This document shows, one piece after another, positions 50,641-59,799 of a stretch of DNA of 64,000 bases. The stretch is from an uncultured Acidimicrobiales bacterium. GTDB taxonomy: Bacteria > Actinomycetota > Acidimicrobiia > Acidimicrobiales > SZUA-35. A program made the translations under genes and the position numbers. Positions within the stretch are counted from its first letter, which is position 1; each line of letters opens with the position of its first letter. The notes below the pieces were generated by a model. That model made no database searches. It saw only the letters and a program-made list of their open reading frames with translations, and was not told the origin of the DNA. The stretch spans positions 372,001 through 436,000 of the forward strand of contig CALAJV010000003.1 of assembly GCA_937922805.1 (NCBI GenBank), read 5' to 3'.

Positions 50641-51837
50641 TCAACTACCCTTTAACTGCTCGTCGAGAAATTTCTCAACGATCTGATTGAGCTGATCGTA
50701 TTCAATCAAGAATCCATCGTGACCATGATCAGACTCAATTGTCTCGAACTGTACCGTTGCGCCTACTTCTCTCATATCTTCGAACAGGGCCGTCTGCTGA
50801 CGAGGCGTATACAACGCGTCGCTCGGTACCGATACGACAAGTGATGGGGCAGAAATACGACTCAACGCAGCCGGCATGCCACCTCGTCCTCGCCCAACGT
50901 CGTGAAGATCCATGGCCTTATTCAAAACAATGTACGTGTTTGCGTCGAACCGGCGGGCGAGCTTTTGGCCGTGATAGTCAAGATAACTCTCAACTTGAAA
51001 ACGGTCCCAAATATTGAACGTGTCCAATCGGTCCACAGTGGCACGGCCAAACCGATCTTCAAGTGATTTGTCTGACCGGTAGTGAATTTGAGCGACCCGG
51101 CGAGCCAACATCAGACCTTCATGAGGACCCTCACCCGGTTCCGCGTCGTAGTAGTCGCCACCGTTCCATTTAGGGTCGAGAGCGACCGCCAACCGGCCGA
51201 TTTCGCTCCACCCGATTTGCAGCGCGCTGGCGGCCGCTGTCGAAGCGATACAGGCGAGGGACCCGACTCGTTCTGGGAACATGATGGCCCATTCCAGTGC
51301 TTGCATTCCCCCCATCGATCCGCCGACAACGGCCATCCACTGGTCTATGCCCAGGCTGTCGGCGACCGCCAGCTGGGTCCGAACTATGTCACGGATCGAT
51401 ACAACCGGAAATCGGGCCCCATACGGTTCGCCGTCATCAGGGTGAGGAGATGACGGCCCCGTGGTTCCCTGGCAACCACCGAGAACGTTAACGCAGACAA
51501 CGAAATAGCGGTCGGTGTCGATTCCAAGGCCCGGGCCGATGAGATCATTCCACCAACCGCCCGATGGCTGGCCAGGCCCAGATGGACCGGCGGCGTGGGC
51601 GTCGCCGGTCAAGGCGTGGCATACCAGAATGGCGTTGGAGGCCGAGGCGTCAAGTTCGCCCCAAGTCTCGTAGGCGACAGTTATTTCGTCGAGGACCCCG
51701 CCACCTTCAAGAGCGAAGCAGCGTTGCCCTTGACACAGATCAAGAAAATTGCGCCAAGCCGGCGGGTCACCCGGGCGCCAAGCTCCGGAAGCCGGAAGGT
51801 CAGAGGGTCTGCTGCCCGGCCGACGAAGTGGGTACAC
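50641..51837 (-). CDS. metX: Homoserine O-acetyltransferase (MetX)
   Basis: This 398-residue alpha/beta hydrolase-fold acyltransferase catalyses the first committed step of methionine synthesis, transferring an acyl group (normally acetyl) to homoserine. It has A-Y-E-T-W-G, C-H-A-L-T-G-D, G-G-C-Q-G-T-T-G-P-S-S, the nucleophile G-G-S-M-G-G, and Asp and His in P-S-D-A-L-Y-T-P and D-H-G-H-D-G-F-L. Length fits MetX. It is read from GTG 51837. No SAM riboswitch fits in the 40-base gap upstream. Some MetX-like enzymes use succinyl-CoA, so substrate preference would need testing. Confidence 0.93.
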   Translation of the reverse strand: MYPLRRPGSRPSDLPASGAWRPGDPPAWRNFLDLCQGQRCFALEGGGVLDEITVAYETWGELDASASNAILVCHALTGDAHAAGPSGPGQPSGGWWNDLIGPGLGIDTDRYFVVCVNVLGGCQGTTGPSSPHPDDGEPYGARFPVVSIRDIVRTQLAVADSLGIDQWMAVVGGSMGGMQALEWAIMFPERVGSLACIASTAAASALQIGWSEIGRLAVALDPKWNGGDYYDAEPGEGPHEGLMLARRVAQIHYRSDKSLEDRFGRATVDRLDTFNIWDRFQVESYLDYHGQKLARRFDANTYIVLNKAMDLHDVGRGRGGMPAALSRISAPSLVVSVPSDALYTPRQQTALFEDMREVGATVQFETIESDHGHDGFLIEYDQLNQIVEKFLDEQLKGS

Positions 51838-51877
51838 GCTCTTAGCCTACATCGGCCAGGGCATCGCGGTGAAACGT

Positions 51878-53662
51878 TTAGCCCAGGCGTTCAAGCCACC
51901 ACGCCAAGACGTGACGATCGGCACGGTAGGCCTCAGTCATCAACGACGCAACCTCGGCAGATAACGCCTTACCTTCGTCAACTGAACTCAAGCAACGAGA
52001 ACCTTCAAGAATTAGCGACCCGGCTCGACCCCACTTCTCCCTGTCTACGGGCAACGGCAACTCAAGAACTTGTTTGGCCGCTAGCTTTAGCGCATCAACC
52101 GCCATCGCAGAGCCGAACCACCGCTCCCAAGCCCACGCCACTATTGGCGGAGCGAGCAACACTGCGCTGATCAACCCCAGGTCTTCTTCCGATCCGTGTA
52201 CTGCGATCAGCGGAGTTACGGGAACGAATATGCCGTCGAAATCAACTACCGGCTCTAGCACTTTCGACTGAGTGGCCAAAACCACTTTTGGCTTCGCTTG
52301 ACGGTCCACCCAGCGGAGCACTTTGCCGCTCAGTTTTTTCCGGTCAACCGCCGGTTGAACCCAATCTCGGCCCCCAAGTCTGGTTGGCCGATCACCCCAC
52401 AACGGCACAAGAGGTTCGACTGATCCGACTGTCAGCAATCGTTCAACTGGCCGGTCGCCAGCCGTTTGCAATTCGGGCAATTCCGAACAAGCCTCAAGCA
52501 ATCCGTAGTACTCGTCTCGAAAGCCGGCTGTCGCCGAGCTCAGCGATCCGAGATTCTCCGAGAGGTTCCACTGCGGAACTGGAAGGGTTGGGGCTCCGAG
52601 AGCTCGGGCCGCGCAACGAGCCCAACTAACTCGTGTCGTCTCGCCCGCAGGCTGGACCTCAGGGCCTGACCATAATTCTACTGTTGGCTGTGGCCTGCCA
52701 CCGACCCGTATTAGTGGAGCGCAAACTCGCACACCAGCGTCAAAGACAGCTTCTCGCGACACCCATAGGGCCTCCAACGTTGACTCGTTGGCCAGGTAGT
52801 CTCTGAGCGTCTCGGTGTCGCGGCTGGCCAAAACCGATTGGGGCTGGACCAGCACAACCGTTGAACCGGGACCCGATTTTTCAACCGTAGACAACAAGTG
52901 GATGGCAGCGAGGTCGGCATACTGTTGGAGCTGATGTGGCCGGGTAGACCGGTAGCGTTCGGCCGTCTCGGGGATAGCCCCTTTGCGAAGCGGCGAGGCG
53001 AACGGTGGGTTCCCGACAATAACCATCGGTCCGACCCAGTGTTCTGGAAATCCTAGAAGTGCGTCACCAACCTCGATTGAGATGTCGGACAACGAGAGTT
53101 CAACATCGTTTCGTAGCGCCCATATCTGAACGGACAACTTGGTAACCAAAACCGCGTCTGCATCGATGTCCATTCCGCTGACTCGACCAAGCGCTTCTTC
53201 AGGGGTGAGCCCTGAATCAACCAGGCGGTCGAGCACGGCCAACAGAAATGCACCACCGCCACATGTGGGGTCTGCGACTGTCTGAACGTCGGCAGTGTCA
53301 GGAAGGGCCAAAGTGACCAGTCCTCGCACTACTGCTTCGGGGGTATACCAAGCGCCGCGACTTTTTCGGTCTGTTTCCGAAACCGCGTATTCGTGTAAGA
53401 GGCCAAGCAGCCAAGGGTTCTGCCAACCGCCCGGAGGTGCCCCTAGACCGTCTAGAACCGGTGACGAGGCTGAATCAACGTCGGAGCGACCCAGCGTTGA
53501 TCGGATCTCCGAAGCCACATGTTGAACCAGCTCGATTGGTTCACGACCACCGTCGGCTTCGATCACGCCTCGGGCCCACCGGCGAGCAGCTGATTTCGTT
53601 AGCGGCGAACGCAAAGAAGGTTTCGACAACAACGAACGTTCACTTTGCCGAGCCAGAGCCAC
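51878..53662 (-). CDS. Solitary N6-adenine DNA methyltransferase (Eco57I/TaqI-like)
   Basis: This 594-residue class-I SAM methyltransferase has R-G-A-W-Y-T-P near residue 102, motif I A-D-P-T-C-G-G-G-A-F-L (130-140), motif II G-M-D-I-D-A-D, G-D-A-L-L and the catalytic N-P-P-F at 218-221, all typical of N6-adenine methylases. The C-terminal half (about 420-580) looks like a target-recognition domain similar to the TaqI_C type. No PD-(D/E)xK or other nuclease motif is seen in the protein, and no restriction gene lies nearby. It could be an orphan epigenetic methylase or a remnant of a type IIG system. It is flanked by metX and a DEAD helicase, both on the same strand. Confidence 0.8.
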   Translation of the reverse strand: MALARQSERSLLSKPSLRSPLTKSAARRWARGVIEADGGREPIELVQHVASEIRSTLGRSDVDSASSPVLDGLGAPPGGWQNPWLLGLLHEYAVSETDRKSRGAWYTPEAVVRGLVTLALPDTADVQTVADPTCGGGAFLLAVLDRLVDSGLTPEEALGRVSGMDIDADAVLVTKLSVQIWALRNDVELSLSDISIEVGDALLGFPEHWVGPMVIVGNPPFASPLRKGAIPETAERYRSTRPHQLQQYADLAAIHLLSTVEKSGPGSTVVLVQPQSVLASRDTETLRDYLANESTLEALWVSREAVFDAGVRVCAPLIRVGGRPQPTVELWSGPEVQPAGETTRVSWARCAARALGAPTLPVPQWNLSENLGSLSSATAGFRDEYYGLLEACSELPELQTAGDRPVERLLTVGSVEPLVPLWGDRPTRLGGRDWVQPAVDRKKLSGKVLRWVDRQAKPKVVLATQSKVLEPVVDFDGIFVPVTPLIAVHGSEEDLGLISAVLLAPPIVAWAWERWFGSAMAVDALKLAAKQVLELPLPVDREKWGRAGSLILEGSRCLSSVDEGKALSAEVASLMTEAYRADRHVLAWWLERLG

Positions 53663-53685
53663 AGCTCACCAGCCTAGTCGGTTGA

Positions 53686-54846
53686 CTATTCTGCCTGTGG
53701 GTCCCAGCCTGCAAGGTCTTTCAGGCGTTCATCGTTGGAGAATACCTCCACGATTGGGATGTCTAAGGCCAGGCGTTTCTGCATGCGTTTAACATCAAGT
53801 TCCTGGTTCCAGAGCACAAGGGTAACTGCAAGCCCCTTTTCCCCGGCTCGAGCTGTCCGGCCCGATCGATGAAGGTACGTTTTATGATCGTCAGGTGGAT
53901 CGAAATGGATGACCATATCGACCTCGTCGACGTGAATTCCTCGAGCGGCTACATCGGTTGCCACTAAGGCGCTGATCTCACCATCAGCGAAACGGGCTAA
54001 CGCCTTTTCTCGCTGTCGTTGGCGAAGATCGCCATGGATTGGTTCCGACCGAACGCCGAGTTTTTGCAACGATGCCGAAAGACGATCGCAAGCTCGCTTG
54101 GTGTTGCAAAACACCATCGTTCGATGGGCCGAATCAACGATTGCGGCCACAACTTTTTCGCGGTCCATTTCGTGAACGGTAATGAACCGGTGAGCCATCA
54201 GCTCCACAGTCACTTCTTCTTCTTCGACCTCGTGTCGGACGGGGTCATTTTGGTAGCGGGTGACCAACGTGTCGACAGCACCATCGAGGGTGGCCGAGAA
54301 CAGAAGTGTCTGATGGTCTCCCTCGATGCGGCGGAGAATCCATTCGACCTGAGGCAAGAATCCCATGTCGGCCATTCGGTCGGCCTCATCGATGACAACG
54401 TAACTGACGGCTGCGACTTTGACGTCGCCCCGTTCAAGCAAATCGATCATTCGACCGGGGGTGGCGACAATCAGTTCGACCCCTTTTTTGAGTTGCTTGA
54501 TCTGTTTCTCGATATCGGCGCCGCCGTAAACGGCGAGCGATCGGAGGCCATGCACCTCAGCCAAAGGAGCAAGCTCTTCGAAAACCTGGGTAGCAAGCTC
54601 ACGGGTAGGCACCATGATCAGTCCAGCAACGTCGCCTCGTGGCCCTTTGGAAATTTGTTGAACTGTAGGGATTCCGAAGGCGAGCGTCTTACCGGAGCCA
54701 GTCTTGGCCTTGCCACAAACATCTCGGCCCTGGAGCGCATCGGCTATGGTCATGGCCTGAATCGGGAAGGCCGACTCGATGCCTTTGGCCGCTAGGACGT
54801 CGACAAGCTGCCGGTCCACGCCAAGGTCGGCAAATAAGCTCGTCAT
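53686..54846 (-). CDS. DEAD-box RNA helicase (RhlE/CsdA-like)
   Basis: This 386-residue helicase core has a Q motif, A-K-T-G-S-G-K-T, P-T-R-E-L, A-T-P-G-R, D-E-A-D, S-A-T, and H-R-S-G-R-T-A-R in the second RecA domain. It ends soon after motif VI with only about 45 residues more, lacking the basic C-terminal tails of RhlE or CsdA. The usual role is RNA duplex unwinding in ribosome assembly or cold adaptation. It is upstream of the methylase with 23 bases between them, but this is a general RNA helicase and does not suggest a defence system. Confidence 0.9.
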   Translation of the reverse strand: MTSLFADLGVDRQLVDVLAAKGIESAFPIQAMTIADALQGRDVCGKAKTGSGKTLAFGIPTVQQISKGPRGDVAGLIMVPTRELATQVFEELAPLAEVHGLRSLAVYGGADIEKQIKQLKKGVELIVATPGRMIDLLERGDVKVAAVSYVVIDEADRMADMGFLPQVEWILRRIEGDHQTLLFSATLDGAVDTLVTRYQNDPVRHEVEEEEVTVELMAHRFITVHEMDREKVVAAIVDSAHRTMVFCNTKRACDRLSASLQKLGVRSEPIHGDLRQRQREKALARFADGEISALVATDVAARGIHVDEVDMVIHFDPPDDHKTYLHRSGRTARAGEKGLAVTLVLWNQELDVKRMQKRLALDIPIVEVFSNDERLKDLAGWDPQAE

Positions 54847-55217
54847 GCGAAATCCAGCTCTCGATAAGTTGAGGCAACGGTTCGGGCGGGTGATGGGCGC
54901 CTTCGAAGCTGCGATTCCTGATTTGGGGAAGAACGATTTGAAAGAACTAATAACGTATACAGAGTTACGAGGGTACCGAACCTAGGCACAGAGCACGAGG
55001 ATCGTTGCAGCGATGTTACGCATTCGGTTCGTTATCTCCAGCTCGCCCCTGATGACAGCGCCAAATTTGAACGATCTAACGACGTTCGAGAGATTAATCA
55101 GAACTTGAATTAGGGCGCTGAGTCAGGGCGGAATCGAGCTAGCGTAAGCTCGATGCGACTATTTCTACTTGGCCCAAATTCACGGGCCCGGATCAACCCG
55201 AACAATTCTCGACCCCT
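54847..55217. other. Divergent intergenic region with an 8-bp hairpin
   Basis: This 371-base gap lies between the helicase and the serine-hydrolase gene, which diverge. ATCGAGCT (55133-55140) pairs perfectly with AGCTCGAT (55147-55154) 64 bases before the hydrolase ATG. No gene is supported; the promoters of both genes should be here. Confidence 0.4.
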
Positions 55218-56063
55218 ATGAACGGGCTCGAATCCATAGATCAGTGGCCGGTGGACTCCGCTTCTGCCGGGTGGGTTTCAGCCGACGGCACAAGGTTTTT
55301 CCTCGGAGATCAAGATCGGCCGTTTGCGCTAGCTTCTGTTACTAAGCCGCTATTCGCGCTCGCAGTGCTAGTAGCGGTCGAAGAAGGTTCACTGTCGTTG
55401 GAGCAGCCAGCGGGCCCGCCAGGAGCGACCGTTGCTCACCTTCTGTCACACTCGTCTGGATTAGGGCCGGACGCTCCCCCTTCGGGCCTCGACGCCGAAC
55501 TTCCAATTTTGGCCCGGGTCGGAACCAAACGAATCTATTCAAACCTTGGGTTCGAAATTCTCGGTCAAGTGCTAGCCGCGGCAACCGAGATGAGTGCGGC
55601 CCAGTACTTTGAAGAAGCGGTTGTGAATCCGCTAGGCCTGACGCGCACCACCCTTGACGGGTCCCCGGCCTATGGCGCGTCAAGCACGACCAAAGATCTG
55701 CTCACGGTTACCGCCGAGCTAATGCGCCCCACCCTGATTTCAGCCCAAACGTTAGCTAAGGCCACTACCCCATTTCTCGAAAGTCTCGATGGCGTGTTGC
55801 CAGGATTCGGACGACACGAACCAAACCCGTGGGGCCTTGGTTTCGAAATTCGAGGCCGGAAGTCCCCGCACTGGACTGGGGCAACCAATTCACCGGCCAC
55901 ATTTGGACACTTTGGTCGAGCCGGAACGTTTCTTTGGATTGATCCTGCAGCTGGCATTGGTTGCATAGGTCTTTCGAATCGAGACTTCGGCCCTTGGGCC
56001 ATCGACTCTTGGCCCCAACTATCAGACGACGTACTGAGCGCCGTCAAAACGTCTCAGATTTAG
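55218..56063 (+). CDS. Serine beta-lactamase-fold hydrolase (class C / esterase-like)
   Basis: This 281-residue protein has S-V-T-K with nucleophile S40 and K43, Y-S-N at 107-109 and G-H-F-G near 236-239, where class C enzymes have K-T-G. This matches the EstB/penicillin-binding-protein-like group of hydrolases. No signal peptide is seen, so it is probably cytoplasmic, unlike true beta-lactamases. Likely substrate: a small ester or peptide. It is 57 bases upstream of an APH-fold kinase gene on the same strand. Confidence 0.82.
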   Translation: MNGLESIDQWPVDSASAGWVSADGTRFFLGDQDRPFALASVTKPLFALAVLVAVEEGSLSLEQPAGPPGATVAHLLSHSSGLGPDAPPSGLDAELPILARVGTKRIYSNLGFEILGQVLAAATEMSAAQYFEEAVVNPLGLTRTTLDGSPAYGASSTTKDLLTVTAELMRPTLISAQTLAKATTPFLESLDGVLPGFGRHEPNPWGLGFEIRGRKSPHWTGATNSPATFGHFGRAGTFLWIDPAAGIGCIGLSNRDFGPWAIDSWPQLSDDVLSAVKTSQI

Positions 56064-56120
56064 GCAACTAAACGTCGGCGAGACTAACAAATACTAAAAC
56101 AGGGCCGATCGGGGTCTTGC

Positions 56121-57149
56121 ATGGCACCCCTATCCACCACACTCGCGCAAGCACGAGCCCGACAAGCTTTGCGATCTTCTGGTTTGGCTCATGACGGAGA
56201 ATTGACTCACGCCAGCAGCACGAGGAACGAAGTTTTCCTGAGTGAACATCATGTCATCCGCGTAAACCGTCAACCCTCGCAGCGCCTCTCACGAGAAGCC
56301 GAGCTTTGCGCCGCAATGCCGAATCTTGCGTGGGCTCCGACAGTCGTTGCCTACGGTGGCGAGGTCGGTGCCGATTACTTGATCGTGGAACGACACCGGG
56401 GCGGGCCGTTGTCACGGTGGTGGCCTGACATGGACGACAATCAACGAGCACGCGCCATTTCCCAGTTGTCCGACATCCTTCAGGAACTTCATGCAATCGA
56501 GCGGCCGGCTAGCGTTCCGTTCATCGATTCCCCACCTCAGATGTTGAATCCGGTCAGCGTCGGCAATCCGGTTAGCCCGCTTTACGAAGGCCTTGAGCGA
56601 TTGTCGAAAATCCCAACCGTCGACCTTGATTTGGTTTCGTTAGCAAAGACGAAACTTGCCGAAATGGCTCCGTCGCTCGACGATCACACCGACAACTATC
56701 TTGTACATGGAGACGTGACGTTCGAGAACGTTCTGTGGGACGGTCAACGAATTACTGCGCTTGTCGACTTCGAATGGTGCCGAGGCGGACCCGCCGATCT
56801 TGATCTAGATGTTCTGCTTCGATACTTCGCTATTCCCCATGGTCACGTTGCTCCAGACTACGTTGACCGAACGAGGCCACAAGATTACCTGCGGGCACCT
56901 CAGTGGCTCCTCGATGCCTATCCGTCGCTGTTCAGTCACGAGTCGCTCGCAAATCGTTTATGGACATACGCTCTAGCTTTTGAGGTTCGAGACACGCTCG
57001 TCAATCCCCCGCCATCAAACCGCCGGAGCATTTCCGACCTCCACCCATACCACCGATTCATGAACCTTGTTTCTGCTGGCGGTCACGTTGATGAGATTTT
57101 GTCTCGACTAGTTTTTCCTCGACCCAGCCGGAGCCCGATTAGCTTCTAG
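56121..57149 (+). CDS. APH-fold phosphotransferase
   Basis: This 342-residue APH-family kinase has L-V-H-G-D-V-T-F-E-N-V-L-W for the catalytic loop and L-V-D-F-E-W-C for the metal-binding Asp. The N-lobe has H-V-I-R-V-N-R, where the expected Lys that contacts ATP may be replaced by Arg. The substrate is unknown. It is separate from the APH-like gene at 48895 and not closely similar to it outside the motifs. Its start is ATG 56121 without a strong ribosome site. Confidence 0.78.
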   Translation: MAPLSTTLAQARARQALRSSGLAHDGELTHASSTRNEVFLSEHHVIRVNRQPSQRLSREAELCAAMPNLAWAPTVVAYGGEVGADYLIVERHRGGPLSRWWPDMDDNQRARAISQLSDILQELHAIERPASVPFIDSPPQMLNPVSVGNPVSPLYEGLERLSKIPTVDLDLVSLAKTKLAEMAPSLDDHTDNYLVHGDVTFENVLWDGQRITALVDFEWCRGGPADLDLDVLLRYFAIPHGHVAPDYVDRTRPQDYLRAPQWLLDAYPSLFSHESLANRLWTYALAFEVRDTLVNPPPSNRRSISDLHPYHRFMNLVSAGGHVDEILSRLVFPRPSRSPISF

Positions 57150-57315
57150 CGCCGGAATCCCCAGACAGAACAGCTGCCAACCCAAACATCGAGATCATCA
57201 AAGTTCCAATCAGATAATTCGATGTTTGGAACTCTAGCTACACCGACCTTGCCCGATTTGGCGCGCCTGCCTAGTTTGCATGACCCGTATCCACCCACCA
57301 AAGCCTGTAGATTGA

Positions 57316-58668
57316 ATGACCGTGAACGCATCAAATAGTGACCAGTCCACCACCGAAGCCTGGGTCGTAAACCCAACCGGACCTTTGACCGGCGACGTTA
57401 CCGTCCGTGGCTCAAAGAACGCCGTGACCAAACATTTGGTTGCCTCCCTGCTCGGGAACTCACCTTCTACGATCTCCAACTGTCCCGATATCGGCGACGT
57501 GGACATTACGTGCCAGATGCTACAAGCCCTTGGCTGCATAGTTGAACGTTCAAACGGCGAGACCACTATCGACCCAAGACCAATTTCGAGCAGCCGAGTT
57601 CCGCTCACCTTTAGTGGAATGAACAGAATTCCAATCTTGATGGTTGGTCCGTTACTTCACCGTGTCGGTGAGGCGTTCGTTCCTCTGGTTGGCGGCGACG
57701 ATATTGGATCGAGGCCGCTTGACTTCCACGTCAACGCGTTAGAGAAGATGGGCGCCGAGATAACGATTACTTCCGAAGGTTTGGAAGCTAAAGCTAGCCG
57801 ATTGAAAGGCGCTCACATCGAGCTCCCATATCCATCAGTCGGCGCCACCGAGACCGTTCTACTTACAGCCTGCCTAGCAGAGGGCCGAACGGTTCTTGAT
57901 GGCGGCGCCCTTGAACCTGAAGTAATCGAACTTGCCTTGTTCTTGCAACGGATGGGCGCCCGCATCGAAATGCGACCCAACCGCCGATACATAATCGATG
58001 GAGTGAACGAACTATCTGGTGCGGTGAACCACCTGAAGGGGGATCGCATTGAGGCGTTCTCCTACCTTGTCGCCGGGCTTGTAACTGGCGGTCAGGTTAC
58101 GGTTCACGGCTGTAGCCAGGATCGATTGGTGACTGCAATCTCAACCCTTTCCGGCATGGGGGCCGAGTTCGAGATCACCGACACGTCGGTTTCAGCCAGA
58201 GCCGACAAGCTGAAAGCGGCCGCAGTTGAAACCGATACCCACCCTGGATTCATGACCGATTGGCAATCGCCAATGGTCGCCTTGTTCACCCAATGCGAAG
58301 GGCTTTCGGTCATGTATGAGACGGTTTATGAGAACCGTTTCACCTACGTCCCAGCGCTGAACCAGATGGGAGCCGAGATTGAAACATACAACACCCCGCT
58401 CGGCAGCGTTAAGGGACGCTTCGTCGGATCGTCAACCCCATGCTCGGTCGTCGTCCATGGCGGCGCGCAGCTACGAGGAGCCGAGGTAGTGGTTCCCGAT
58501 ATCCGTGGTGGATTTGCGTATGTGCTGGCAGCAGCAGCGGCCGAAGGCACAACCACTATCACCGGCACCCATCACCTAGACCGCGGGTACAACCGGCCAA
58601 TCGAAAACTTCATCGAGCTCGGACTTGATATCAAGCGGGCGATGGTGCCGGCTCCACCAGCCGAGTAG
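57316..58668 (+). CDS. murA: UDP-N-acetylglucosamine 1-carboxyvinyltransferase (MurA)
   Basis: This 450-residue enzyme transfers enolpyruvate from PEP to UDP-GlcNAc, the first committed step of peptidoglycan synthesis. It has the PEP-contacting Lys in R-G-S-K-N-A (K34), the active-site loop G-G-D-D-I-G-S-R-P-L-D (126-136), S-V-G-A-T-E and D-R-G-Y near the end. The residue equivalent to Cys115 of the E. coli enzyme is Asp (D128), as in mycobacteria, which predicts insensitivity to fosfomycin. The N-terminal loop A-V-T-K-H-L-V differs from the usual A-A-L-P. The ATG is close to a TAGATT-like box, so the leader may be very short. Confidence 0.93.
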   Translation: MTVNASNSDQSTTEAWVVNPTGPLTGDVTVRGSKNAVTKHLVASLLGNSPSTISNCPDIGDVDITCQMLQALGCIVERSNGETTIDPRPISSSRVPLTFSGMNRIPILMVGPLLHRVGEAFVPLVGGDDIGSRPLDFHVNALEKMGAEITITSEGLEAKASRLKGAHIELPYPSVGATETVLLTACLAEGRTVLDGGALEPEVIELALFLQRMGARIEMRPNRRYIIDGVNELSGAVNHLKGDRIEAFSYLVAGLVTGGQVTVHGCSQDRLVTAISTLSGMGAEFEITDTSVSARADKLKAAAVETDTHPGFMTDWQSPMVALFTQCEGLSVMYETVYENRFTYVPALNQMGAEIETYNTPLGSVKGRFVGSSTPCSVVVHGGAQLRGAEVVVPDIRGGFAYVLAAAAAEGTTTITGTHHLDRGYNRPIENFIELGLDIKRAMVPAPPAE

Positions 58669-58731
58669 CACATCCCGACTACGATTATCGGGCTACGCGC
58701 CTACGCTAGATCGCCTAGTTGACGCGCTAGC

Positions 58732-59781
58732 TTAGTCGTCGCTTTCGATCTGGTGGTCGTCATCGTCGACTTCGTCGTCTGACTCAAGCTCATCTTCGTC
58801 GTCCGACCCAAGCTCGTCGTCTTCATCGACTTCATCCTCAAGGCTGTCTTCTTCGCTGAGTTCATCAGCTTCGTCGACGTCATCAGCTTCGTCCTCGATG
58901 TCGCCTTCGAGGGTGTCTTCGACCTCGGTTTCTTTGTCGGCGAAGAACGAAGCTTTTGCTGTCTTGTAGAGGAATAACAGGGCCAACGCCGACAACAACA
59001 TGGCCAGTCCGCTAGTCCAAAGGTTGACCCTGATCCCAAATGGCTTCAGGGCGCCATCACTACGAATGCTCTCGATAAGGAATCGACCTAATCCATAGCC
59101 GCCGACATACAGCGGCAACAGCATTCCTCGTTTTAGCTTGCCTCGTCGATCGATCCAGATGAGGAATCCAGCGAGACCCAAATTCCATAGACCCTCATAT
59201 AAGAACGCCGGATGAAATGTTGGTTCATCGGCAAACTCAGTAGGTCGAAATCGGGGTTCGATCTCGACAGCCCATGGCAAGCTGCTCGGACCACCAAAGA
59301 TCTCTTGGTTAAACCAGTTTCCGATTCGACCAATCGCTTGCGCTACTGGCAGACCGGGGATAGCAGCGTCGATCATATTGGGAACTTCAACGCCCCGCCG
59401 CTTAGCTGCCCACCACGCAACCAGAATTCCAAGAAGTATGCCTCCCGGTATACCTAAGCCGCCCTGCCAGACTTTAATCCAATCACCGAATGGAACAATG
59501 GTGCGGCCATCTGCTCGGTCGCCGGGGGTAAAAATGTGATACAAACGAGCGCCGATCAAGCCCGCAGGCAGCGCCCACTTTGCGATCTCGAACACGTCTT
59601 CTGGGTCGCCGCCTCGGACGGCCCAACGCCTTTGAGCAATATAGATCTGGGCCAAGGCGGCCATTCCGATGCACAAGCCATAAGCATTGAGAGAAAGCGG
59701 CCCAATATCGATGCTGTTTCGTGATGGGCTCGGAATGGAGCCAAGAACTGAGGCAGCCATCATTAGCACAGAAACAGACAC
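58732..59781 (-). CDS. lgt: Prolipoprotein diacylglyceryl transferase (Lgt) with long acidic C-terminal tail
   Basis: This 349-residue integral membrane enzyme transfers diacylglycerol to the lipobox Cys of prolipoproteins, the first step of lipoprotein maturation, which fits the many lipoproteins in this window. It has I-D-I-G-P-L-S-L-N-A-Y-G-L near the N-terminus, the R-x-Y-H-I-F segment and the Lgt signature G-R-I-G-N-W-F-N-Q-E-I-F-G. After the last membrane segment, about 70 residues are almost only Asp, Glu, Val, Leu and Ser. It starts at GTG 59781 with AGGAG five bases upstream. The enzyme core is full length, so the tail is an addition. Confidence 0.92.
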   Translation of the reverse strand: MSVSVLMMAASVLGSIPSPSRNSIDIGPLSLNAYGLCIGMAALAQIYIAQRRWAVRGGDPEDVFEIAKWALPAGLIGARLYHIFTPGDRADGRTIVPFGDWIKVWQGGLGIPGGILLGILVAWWAAKRRGVEVPNMIDAAIPGLPVAQAIGRIGNWFNQEIFGGPSSLPWAVEIEPRFRPTEFADEPTFHPAFLYEGLWNLGLAGFLIWIDRRGKLKRGMLLPLYVGGYGLGRFLIESIRSDGALKPFGIRVNLWTSGLAMLLSALALLFLYKTAKASFFADKETEVEDTLEGDIEDEADDVDEADELSEEDSLEDEVDEDDELGSDDEDELESDDEVDDDDHQIESDD

Positions 59782-59799
59782 AGGAACTCCTAAGAACGC

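Noticed and set aside
51838..51877. SAM riboswitch upstream of metX
   Set aside because: The gap to the upstream methylase gene is only 40 bases and holds no candidate fold.
54019..54795. 258-codon plus-strand frame opposite the DEAD-box helicase
   Set aside because: All helicase motifs are on the minus strand; the plus frame has none.
51878..54846. Methylase plus helicase as a BREX- or DISARM-like defence locus
   Set aside because: The helicase is a short RhlE-type RNA helicase, and the hallmark genes of both systems are absent; neighbours are housekeeping.
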